DNA from: an uncultured Cellvibrio sp.
Lineage (GTDB): Bacteria > Pseudomonadota > Gammaproteobacteria > Pseudomonadales > Cellvibrionaceae
DNA: 11,954 nt
Direction: 5' to 3'
Assembly: GCA_946482345.1 (NCBI GenBank)
Contig: CAMLRJ010000051.1
Coordinates: forward strand, 1 to 11,954
A program made the translations under genes and the position numbers. Each line of letters starts with the position of its first letter. The first letter of the stretch is position 1. The notes below the pieces were generated by a model. The model had not been told where the DNA came from. It did no database searches and was given only the letters and a program-made list of their open reading frames with translations. This document shows positions 1-5,748 of this stretch, in pieces.

Positions 1-263
1 CACGTCCTCGCGGTGCTGTGTGCGGATTGTTTTTGGTTTTATATGCAGCCTTCCGCTTTATTGTGGAATTTTATCGTGAGCCGGATCAGCATATAGGTTA
101 TGAGTTTTTAGGTTTGACTCGTGGACAGGAACTTTGTGCATTGATGTTTTTATTTGGCATCTGCGTACTGGTTTATGCTTACACTTTTGGTCGTCGTTAT
201 CTGGGCGATACCAATAAACCAATCGTTGCCACTAAAACAAACGCGACTAAAACAAAAAAATAA
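1..263 (+). CDS. lgt: Prolipoprotein diacylglyceryl transferase, C-terminal part
   Basis: This is the 3' end of lgt; the gene begins before the window and the reading frame enters at base 3. Lgt is an inner-membrane enzyme that moves diacylglycerol from phosphatidylglycerol onto the lipobox cysteine of prolipoproteins. The visible residues start RPRGAVCGLF and continue through FRFIVEFYREPD and LTRGQ, which match the conserved end of Lgt, including the arginine-glutamate-rich stretch before the last membrane helix (around GQELCALMFLFGICVLVYAY). The tail after the last helix is lysine- and threonine-rich and carries a short repeat. Lgt lies directly upstream of thyA in many gammaproteobacteria, which supports the call. 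The stop is 27 bp before thyA, so co-transcription is likely. Confidence 0.93.
   Translation, partial: RPRGAVCGLFLVLYAAFRFIVEFYREPDQHIGYEFLGLTRGQELCALMFLFGICVLVYAYTFGRRYLGDTNKPIVATKTNATKTKK
231..256 (+). repeat. Short tandem duplication in the lgt tail
   Basis: The 11-mer ACTAAAACAAA occurs at 231-241 and again at 246-256, a period of 15 bp, so the frame is kept. It encodes the repeated TKTN/TKTK tail of Lgt. It is probably a neutral expansion in the cytoplasmic end of the protein. Confidence 0.7.
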
Positions 264-290
264 AATCCGTATTTTTTATTTGAGGTTTTC

Positions 291-1130
291 ATGCAGCAAT
301 ATCTGGATTTAATGCGCGATGTAGTCGAAAACGGCATTACTCGCGGTGATCGTACCGGAACAGGAACACGTTCGGTATTTGGTCGTCAATTACGTTTTGA
401 TTTGAATGAAGGCTTTCCATTAGTCACTACCAAAACCGTGCATTTAAAAAGCGTGATAGTAGAGTTGCTCTGGTTTTTACAGGGAAGAACAGATGTCACC
501 TGGCTAAAAGAACGCGGTTGTAATATCTGGAATGAATGGGCAACGGAAGAGGGGGATTTGGGGCCGGTTTATGGAAAACAATGGCGTAGTTGGGCTTGTC
601 CCGACGGTTCAACTATCGATCAAATTTCCCAGGTTATAGAGCAAATTAAAACCAAACCATTTTCCCGGCGATTAATTGTCAGTGCGTGGAATCCGGCAGA
701 TCTTCCGGATGAATCGATTAGTCCACAAGAAAATGTGCGGCAAGGGCGAATGGCTCTGGCTGCATGTCATACTTTATTTCAGTTTTATGTTGCTGATGGA
801 AAATTATCCTGCCAGTTATATCAACGCAGTGCTGATTTATTTTTAGGTGTTCCATTTAATATCGCAAGTTACGCATTACTGACGCATATGATCGCGCAGC
901 AATGTGATCTGGGCGTTGGTGATTTTGTGCATACTTTTGGCGATTGTCACTTGTATAACAATCACATAACACCGGAGATTGTTTACGAACAATTGACGCG
1001 CAGTCCCCAAAAACTCCCTACACTGCGCATCGGTCGCCGACCAAAAAACATTTTTGATTACGAGCTGGCTGATTTTGAATTTGAAGGCTATGCCCCTCTC
1101 CCCAAAATCTCTGCGCCAATTGCAATTTAA
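291..1130 (+). CDS. thyA: Thymidylate synthase
   Basis: ThyA methylates dUMP to dTMP using 5,10-methylene-tetrahydrofolate, giving dihydrofolate. The 279-residue product is collinear with E. coli ThyA (264 residues). Visible landmarks are R21 in DRTGTGT, the nucleophile C159 in [11 protein letters not shown], the dUMP-binding block [14 protein letters not shown] (R179, S180, D182, N190) and FGDCHLY (D218, H220, Y222). It ends with the classic PIAI. These sites lie about 13 residues later than in E. coli because of an insert around residues 141-153, just before the nucleophile. The usual proline before the active cysteine is alanine here. The ATG at 291 has a GAGG motif at 282-285. folA begins 3 bp after the stop, so the two folate-cycle genes are surely co-translated from one message. 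Confidence 0.97.
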   Translation: MQQYLDLMRDVVENGITRGDRTGTGTRSVFGRQLRFDLNEGFPLVTTKTVHLKSVIVELLWFLQGRTDVTWLKERGCNIWNEWATEEGDLGPVYGKQWRSWACPDGSTIDQISQVIEQIKTKPFSRRLIVSAWNPADLPDESISPQENVRQGRMALAACHTLFQFYVADGKLSCQLYQRSADLFLGVPFNIASYALLTHMIAQQCDLGVGDFVHTFGDCHLYNNHITPEIVYEQLTRSPQKLPTLRIGRRPKNIFDYELADFEFEGYAPLPKISAPIAI

Positions 1131-1133
1131 AAA

Positions 1134-1631
1134 ATGACCATATCGATAATAGTAGCGACCGCGCGCAATGGTGTAATAGGCAAAAATAATCAATTGCCTT
1201 GGCATTTGCCTCAGGATTTAAAGTATTTTCGTGAGAAAACCACAGGCAAGCCTGTGATTATGGGGCGAAAAACATTTGAGTCGATTGGCAAGCCTTTGCC
1301 GAATCGAACCAATATTGTGATTACCCGAAATCATAACTGGTCAAGGGAAGGAGTAGTGGTGGTTCATGATTTGGCGGCAGCAATCCAGGTTGCAGGCGGT
1401 CTTCATAACACGGAAAATCAATCTGAATTGGAAGTTATGATTATTGGCGGTGCGGAAATATATAAGTCGGCATTGGCAATTGCGGATCGGGTGTACCTGA
1501 CTTATATCGATAAGGATGTGGATGGGGATGCCTGGTTTCCCTCTTTGGATTCCGGTTGGAATTTAAAAAGTTCTGCTTCGGGAGAGGCTTGCGAATTTCG
1601 TATTTACGAAAAAGAGAAAGTGGCTGGTTGA
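1134..1631 (+). CDS. folA: Dihydrofolate reductase
   Basis: FolA reduces dihydrofolate to tetrahydrofolate with NADPH in the cytoplasm, recycling the product of the ThyA reaction encoded just upstream. The 165-residue protein shows the full DHFR pattern: the Met20-type loop ending in NQLPWHLP (W23), the substrate-binding acid D28 in LPQDLKYFR, the NADPH-binding GRKTFESIG (T47), R58 in LPNRTNIVITRN, and the IIGGAEIY motif (G105, G106). It is slightly longer than E. coli DHFR (159), mostly through a polar insert at about residues 88-98. Its ATG is 3 bp after the thyA stop, so translation probably depends on coupling; there is no separate strong ribosome site. Nothing marks it as a trimethoprim-resistant acquired type; it looks chromosomal. 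Confidence 0.97.
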   Translation: MTISIIVATARNGVIGKNNQLPWHLPQDLKYFREKTTGKPVIMGRKTFESIGKPLPNRTNIVITRNHNWSREGVVVVHDLAAAIQVAGGLHNTENQSELEVMIIGGAEIYKSALAIADRVYLTYIDKDVDGDAWFPSLDSGWNLKSSASGEACEFRIYEKEKVAG

Positions 1632-1947
1632 TAAATGGCCTCTAATAGCGAAAAGTTCTTTGGATTGCACAAATTTTCAGGTTTTGTGAGGATTTGTGCG
1701 ACCAGGGTGTTACCAGGTTGGCAGTTTTTGATCTAGCTGTTACCTATGTGATACCAAAATACACACGTAACAGGTCTTTTGGACAAATCATTGGATGTGG
1801 CGATATCTGCTTATTACAATGCGTCGGTTCTTAGGCTGTCTACTATAAAAATTTGTAAAAGTTTTATGGGGACTACGTGGAAACGCGTGTGTGACAGCTT
1901 ATTTCTGTCACAAACTCAATTGATTGAACGCCCGAGTTGGGGGGATT
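1632..1947. other. Control region between folA and the TonB operon
   Basis: This gap of 316 bases has no convincing gene. It holds several repeats. GCACAAAT (1667-1674) and ATTTGTGC (1692-1699) are inverted. The core GTTACC occurs at 1709-1714 and 1739-1744, and its complement GTAAC at 1767-1771. A tight inverted repeat lies at 1890-1912. A weak promoter candidate is TTGGAC (1779-1784), 17 bp, GATATC (1802-1807). An A/T-rich TACTATAAAA at 1841-1850 could be another -10 but lacks a good -35. No hairpin with a T-run follows folA, so readthrough from thyA-folA cannot be excluded. Its placement before a six-gene operon makes a regulatory role likely, but I cannot name the regulator. Confidence 0.5.
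1890..1912. promoter_or_regulatory. Inverted repeat ahead of the TonB operon
   Basis: The arms TGTGACAG (1890-1897) and CTGTCACA (1905-1912) are perfect 8-bp inverted repeats around the 7-nt spacer CTTATTT. The repeat ends 35 bp before the ATG at 1948. It could be an operator for a dimeric repressor or a hairpin in the 5' UTR. The half-sites look like CRP half-sites (TGTGA/TCACA), but the spacing is 13 instead of 6, so it is not a normal CRP box. Confidence 0.5.
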
Positions 1948-2736
1948 ATGAAAAAGCAGCGATTCAACGCGGTGGTGATGACCACAGCGCTTTCTGTTAG
2001 CGCGCTCTTTGGTAGCGTTGCTATGGCAGACCAAAATCTGGATACAGTGCTCCAAGTAGGTCAAGCCAAAACTACCTTGGCAGCTGACTCACAAAAACGT
2101 ATTGACAGGCTTGCTCAGGAAGCTGACGACCTGGCTCAGGAGTTCAAGGCACAAAACAAACTTATTGATGATTTGCGCGTATATAACGCCCAAATGCAAA
2201 AACAAGTTGATGGGCAGTTGGGCGTTGTTACCGAGCTCGAAAAATCAATTGAGAAAGTAACCATTATCGAACGTCAAATTCAGCCTTTGATTTTTAAAAT
2301 GCTTGATGCATTGGATCAATTTGTTGATTTCGACAAGCCGTTCTCCCTTGAAGAACGTAAAAATCGTATTGGTTCTGTAAGAACCAATCAGGATCGTGCG
2401 GATATTTCAGTTGCTGAAAAATTCCGTCAGGTTCTTGAAGCTTACAAAATAGAGTCGGCCTACTCTGGCACTCTTCAGTCTTATGACTCAAGTGAAGACA
2501 TTGATGGTACTGGCCAAAAACGCGAAGTGAAAATATTGCGTGTTGGTCGTGTGTCTTTGATGTACCAAACAACTGATGGGCAACAAAGTGGTTACTGGGA
2601 TGTGTCGTCCAAAGCTTGGGTGACTCTCGATAGTTCATACAACGCAGGTGTGTTGAAGGGTTTGCGTATAGCACGTGATCAGGCTTCTAAAGACATTATG
2701 ATTGTTAAGGTTCAAGCTCCGGAGGCCGCACAATGA
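1948..2736 (+). CDS. DUF3450 periplasmic coiled-coil protein of the TonB operon
   Basis: This secreted 262-residue protein has no assigned biochemical role. A signal peptide covers residues 1-27 with an AMA cleavage site before DQN. Next comes a long charged coiled coil (about 45-110), then the DUF3450 hallmark PFSLEERKNRI (131-141), an acidic helix and a beta-rich end with ILRVGRVSLMY and GYWD (196-218). I chose ATG 1948 because the hydrophobic signal starts there and a GGGGGGA run lies at 1939-1945; a TTG 24 bp upstream would spoil the signal peptide. Its stop overlaps the next ATG by 4 bp (ATGA), so it is translationally coupled to the long ExbB. The family is found next to such ExbB genes. 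By layout it resembles the periplasmic part of its neighbour, so an accessory or regulatory periplasmic subunit is my inference. Confidence 0.85.
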   Translation: MKKQRFNAVVMTTALSVSALFGSVAMADQNLDTVLQVGQAKTTLAADSQKRIDRLAQEADDLAQEFKAQNKLIDDLRVYNAQMQKQVDGQLGVVTELEKSIEKVTIIERQIQPLIFKMLDALDQFVDFDKPFSLEERKNRIGSVRTNQDRADISVAEKFRQVLEAYKIESAYSGTLQSYDSSEDIDGTGQKREVKILRVGRVSLMYQTTDGQQSGYWDVSSKAWVTLDSSYNAGVLKGLRIARDQASKDIMIVKVQAPEAAQ

Positions 2737-4115
2737 AAATGAATTTTATCAAGAGCTGCGTATTCATAGCAGCCGCTGGTTTTATCTCATGCTCTGCAAT
2801 GGCTGAGACAGCTGCCAATGTTGACCAGTTAGTTGAGATGGTTAAAAAATCTCAAATCAATGAATCAGCTGAACACAAACAGCGTGAAGCAGAGTTTTCC
2901 CGTAACAAGGCTAATCAAGCCACTTTATTGGCTCAAGCCAAAGCAACACGCGCCGCTGAAGAAGCTCGCTCAGCAGTTCTTGACAAAAAATATGCAGAAC
3001 AGCAGTTGCTGGTAACCCAGAAAAAACAACAACTGCAGGAACGTTTGGGTTCAATGCGTGAACTCTTTGGTCATTTGACCTCAACTGCGGGTGATCTGCG
3101 TGCCAACCTGGAGAACTCCATAGTCAGCGCTCAATACCCGAATCGTGGTGTGTTTCTTGATTCTTTGATTGAAAAAATGAACAGCGGAACAACTCTGCCT
3201 GATATGGAAGAGATTGAGCGCCTCTGGGCTGAGACAATGAAAGAGTTAGCTGAAGGAGGCAAAGTCGTTTCCTTTACTGCCGAAGTGGTTAAGCCCAATG
3301 GTGAAACTGCATCGCAAACAGTTGTTCGTGTAGGTACCTACAATCTTGTATCGGAAGGCAAGTACCTTTCTTACAAGCCTGAAACAGGCAAAATTGTTGA
3401 GTTGCAACGTCAACCAGATGCGGAATTCACCTCTGCTGCTGCCGCGCTGGAGTCCACAAGTGCTCCTGAATCGGCTGACTTTGGTATTGACCCTACAGGT
3501 CCTGCCGGAGGTCAATTATTAGTTGCCCTTATCGATAAACCAACCTTTATGGAAAGACTTGATCAGGGTGGAGAAGTGGGTTGGGTTATTGTTGGTGTTG
3601 GTATTTTCGGTGTTCTTTTAGGTTTGTTCCGTATGCTGGTGTTGTTCACTGTGAGCGGAAAAGTGAAAGCACAGTTGAAATCCAAAACAGCCAGTACTGG
3701 CAACCCATTGGGTCGCGTGTTGAAAGTTGCCGAAGAAAACAAAAATGTTGATACCGAAACTCTCGAGCTGAAGATGGAAGAGGCTATTTTAAAAGAGCGT
3801 CCCTCTATCGAAAGTGGTCTGGCAATTTTGAAAATTGTTGCTGCTGTGGCACCTCTCCTCGGGTTGTTGGGTACAGTGACCGGTATGATTGAAACTTTCC
3901 AGGCGATTACAATTTTCGGTGCTGGTGATCCCAAGAATATGGCGGGTGGTATCTCTGCTGCGTTGGTAACTACCGTGCAAGGTCTTGTGGTTGCGATTCC
4001 GGTCGTATTAATGCATACACTTGTCAATGGTCGTGCTAAATCAGTTATCCATATTCTGGAAGAACAAGCGACTGGCATTGTTGCGGAAAACGCAGAACGC
4101 TCAGCGCGTAAATAA
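2733..4115 (+). CDS. ttpC: TtpC-type long ExbB/TolQ-family protein
   Basis: This 460-residue inner-membrane protein of the MotA/TolQ/ExbB family carries a large periplasmic N-terminal extension. Residues 1-24 are a signal peptide (AMA before ETA). A coiled coil spans about 40-110, and a globular region reaches about 260. Membrane helices follow at about 282-306, 364-388 and 408-430, with the proton-channel motif GLLGTVTGMIETF (377-389) and the typical AGGISAALVTT block. Long ExbB homologues encoded with ExbB2, ExbD2 and TonB2 are known as TtpC in Vibrio, where they are needed for TonB2-dependent iron uptake. GGAGG at 2721-2725 is 7 nt before ATG 2733, which supports that start over the ATG at 2739. 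The start overlaps the DUF3450 stop. The gene symbol rests on architecture and context. Confidence 0.88.
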   Translation: MKMNFIKSCVFIAAAGFISCSAMAETAANVDQLVEMVKKSQINESAEHKQREAEFSRNKANQATLLAQAKATRAAEEARSAVLDKKYAEQQLLVTQKKQQLQERLGSMRELFGHLTSTAGDLRANLENSIVSAQYPNRGVFLDSLIEKMNSGTTLPDMEEIERLWAETMKELAEGGKVVSFTAEVVKPNGETASQTVVRVGTYNLVSEGKYLSYKPETGKIVELQRQPDAEFTSAAAALESTSAPESADFGIDPTGPAGGQLLVALIDKPTFMERLDQGGEVGWVIVGVGIFGVLLGLFRMLVLFTVSGKVKAQLKSKTASTGNPLGRVLKVAEENKNVDTETLELKMEEAILKERPSIESGLAILKIVAAVAPLLGLLGTVTGMIETFQAITIFGAGDPKNMAGGISAALVTTVQGLVVAIPVVLMHTLVNGRAKSVIHILEEQATGIVAENAERSARK

Positions 4116-4126
4116 GGGGGTAAGTT

Positions 4127-4645
4127 ATGTCGAATATTCTCGACTCCCTGAGCGCTTTTATGGATCAGGGGGGTGTGTTGATGTACGCAATCGCCGCCTT
4201 GACGCTGTTTATGTGGGTTCTTGTCTTTGAAAGGGTTCTCTTTTTTAAGGGAACCATGAAGGCTGATGTCCAGGCGTCCCTCTCTGTATGGGAGGCAAGA
4301 ACTGAGCGAAAGTCGTGGAATGCCCAGCAGATTCGTACCGCCATGATTTCCCGCATGAATGAGAAAATTGATGCAAACATGGACATGATTACAGCACTGG
4401 TAGCCATGTGTCCTCTGATGGGACTCCTGGGAACGGTGACTGGTATGATCGAGGTGTTCAGTGTTCTTTCTCTGACTGGTGGGGGAGATGCCAAATCCAT
4501 GGCGGGTGGTGTGTCCAAAGCGACCATCCCTACTATGTCAGGAATGGTTGCAGCGATTTCGGGCGTTTTTGCCAATACCTATCTTCAGCGAACTGCAAGT
4601 GATGAAAAATCGCTGTTTGCTGATCACCTGACCATGGATCATTAA
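4127..4645 (+). CDS. exbB: Biopolymer transport protein ExbB (short form)
   Basis: This is a compact ExbB of 172 residues, shorter than E. coli ExbB (244) and typical of TonB2-type systems. Three membrane helices are visible at about 16-36, 86-108 and 133-151. The second holds the family motif GLLGTVTGMIEVF (99-111), and the third block starts with MAGGVSKA. ExbB pentamers surround ExbD helices and use the proton gradient to drive TonB. It starts 11 bp after ttpC, with an AAGGGGG ribosome site at 4114-4120 overlapping the previous stop. Its last codons and stop lie inside a long perfect palindrome (4631-4656). Having a long and a short ExbB side by side is the normal arrangement for this system. 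Confidence 0.93.
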   Translation: MSNILDSLSAFMDQGGVLMYAIAALTLFMWVLVFERVLFFKGTMKADVQASLSVWEARTERKSWNAQQIRTAMISRMNEKIDANMDMITALVAMCPLMGLLGTVTGMIEVFSVLSLTGGGDAKSMAGGVSKATIPTMSGMVAAISGVFANTYLQRTASDEKSLFADHLTMDH

Positions 4646-4659
4646 TGATCCATGGTTAG
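4628..4659 (+). repeat. Perfect palindrome/hairpin over the exbB stop codon
   Basis: ACCATGGATCATT (4631-4643) is followed directly by its exact reverse complement AATGATCCATGGT (4644-4656), a 26-bp palindrome. In RNA the stem extends by G-U, U-A and C-G pairs to 4628-4659. The exbB TAA (4643-4645) is at the tip. No T-run follows, so this is not a normal intrinsic terminator. An mRNA-stabilising or translation-setting hairpin between exbB and exbD, or a protein-binding site, fits better. Confidence 0.8.
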
Positions 4660-4692
4660 TCAAAAGATTAACCTGTACTAAAGAGATGTCTC

Positions 4693-5097
4693 ATGAGCAG
4701 GAAAAGTGCACAACCTCAAGAAGAAGCTCAGGCAATTGACCTTACGCCCATGCTGGACGTAGTGTTCATCATGTTGATTTTCTTTATTGTTACCGCAACT
4801 TTTATTAAAGAAACCGGAAAAGATGTCGAACGCCCTGATGCAGTTACCTCTGCAGCAAAACCTGCGGCAACAATTTTGATAGCTGTAGGTGCCGATAATG
4901 AAATATGGGTTGATAAAAAGAAAGTTGACCCACGCGGGATCAAATTGGTTATTGAGCGTATGCGTGTAGATAACCCCAAGGGTACTGTTTCAATTCAGGC
5001 AGACAAAAAGGCAGATATCAAATTTGTAATTGATGTTGCCAAAGCTGCCCAAGAAGCAGGTGTTGCAGAAGTTTCTGTATCAACGACCAAGAAATAG
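4693..5097 (+). CDS. exbD: Biopolymer transport protein ExbD
   Basis: ExbD is the 134-residue proton-relay partner of ExbB, with one membrane helix and a periplasmic domain. The signature IDLTPMLDVVFIMLIFFIVTA occupies residues 15-35, and D22 corresponds to the essential membrane aspartate of ExbD/TolR. The remaining residues form the small alpha/beta periplasmic domain, ending in KAAQEAGVAEVSVST. The ATG at 4693 has only a modest AGAGA ribosome site about 6 nt upstream. The 47-bp gap to exbB is the largest gap within the operon and contains the palindrome, so expression relative to ExbB may be tuned there. tonB begins 5 bp after the stop. Confidence 0.95.
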   Translation: MSRKSAQPQEEAQAIDLTPMLDVVFIMLIFFIVTATFIKETGKDVERPDAVTSAAKPAATILIAVGADNEIWVDKKKVDPRGIKLVIERMRVDNPKGTVSIQADKKADIKFVIDVAKAAQEAGVAEVSVSTTKK

Positions 5098-5102
5098 ACA
5101 GT

Positions 5103-5738
5103 ATGAAAGCTTCGAAATTATTAATGGCTATTGTTTTTGGTGGTATAACCACATTCGGTTTGTTCTTTCTAATGAACGAGCTGATAAACAATCAAATGAA
5201 GGAACCTGATCAAAAAGAATCAGTGAAAATCCCTGATATGCGGATGCCGGATACCAAGATTGAAAATCGATTTGAAGAAGCAAAGCCAGAAAAGCCACAA
5301 GAGCCAGATGTTCCTCCGCCTGATCTTCCCGAGCCTGATATCGTTGCTCCTGATGCCAGTGTTGGCGGCCTCAATATGGATTTCCAGATCGCCCAAGGTG
5401 GGTTGGAAATCGGTGGGCCTGGTGGTCTCAATTTGGGTGAAGGCAATTACATGCCCATAGTAACTGTTGCACATGAATATCCCAGCACTGCTCTTTCCAG
5501 AGGTATGGAAGGTAGTTGTACAGTGGTATTCACAGTAACAGAGACTGGTGCTGTAAAAGATGCGGTTCCAGTGCCCGAATTGTGCATTAATAAAAAAGAT
5601 GGTCAGCCAACAACTGTTTGGAACAGGGCTTCGGTAAAAGCAGTATCAAAGTTTAAATTTAAGCCGAAAGTTGAAGATGGGAAAGCGGTTGAAGTTCCCG
5701 GTGTGAGATACAAACTCACTTATCAAATGGCTAAATAG
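5103..5738 (+). CDS. tonB: TonB energy-transducing protein (short TonB2-like)
   Basis: TonB transmits inner-membrane motor energy to outer-membrane receptors. This 211-residue version has an N-terminal anchor helix (about 7-27), a short acidic and proline-rich linker (about 62-84, with PDVPPPDLPEPD), a glycine-rich hinge (89-114) and a C-terminal TonB domain (about 118-211). The C-terminal domain shows EYPSTALSRGMEG, then VVFTVTETGAV, and the closing KFKFKPKVEDGKAVEVPGVRYKLTY. The linker is much shorter than in E. coli TonB, as in Vibrio TonB2. Two cysteines, C139 and C161, lie in the periplasmic domain and may form a disulfide. The start is 5 bp after exbD with no clear ribosome site, so coupling is likely. 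Confidence 0.93.
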   Translation: MKASKLLMAIVFGGITTFGLFFLMNELINNQMKEPDQKESVKIPDMRMPDTKIENRFEEAKPEKPQEPDVPPPDLPEPDIVAPDASVGGLNMDFQIAQGGLEIGGPGGLNLGEGNYMPIVTVAHEYPSTALSRGMEGSCTVVFTVTETGAVKDAVPVPELCINKKDGQPTTVWNRASVKAVSKFKFKPKVEDGKAVEVPGVRYKLTYQMAK

Positions 5739-5748
5739 GAGTCTTCCA

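Noticed and set aside
1667..1699. Terminator for the thyA-folA operon
   Set aside because: The 8-bp arms enclose a 17-nt loop and are followed by GACCAGG, with no T-run and an A/T-rich stem, so it is not a normal intrinsic terminator.
1890..1912. CRP (cAMP receptor) binding site
   Set aside because: It has TGTGA and TCACA half-sites, but they are 13 bp apart instead of 6, so CRP could not bind in the usual way.
1924..1947. Upstream TTG start for the DUF3450 gene
   Set aside because: It would put eight residues in front of a good signal peptide, and the purine-rich ribosome site lies after it and correctly placed for ATG 1948.
3563..4575. Long minus-strand frames opposite ttpC and exbB (171 and 136 codons)
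   Set aside because: They lie fully inside strongly supported membrane-protein genes, have no recognisable domain, and mirror the codon bias of the sense strand. No ribosome site or promoter supports them.
4628..4659. Terminator between exbB and exbD
   Set aside because: The stem is strong but is followed by TCAAAAGATT without a T-run, and exbD, tonB and the TPR gene downstream need the same transcript.
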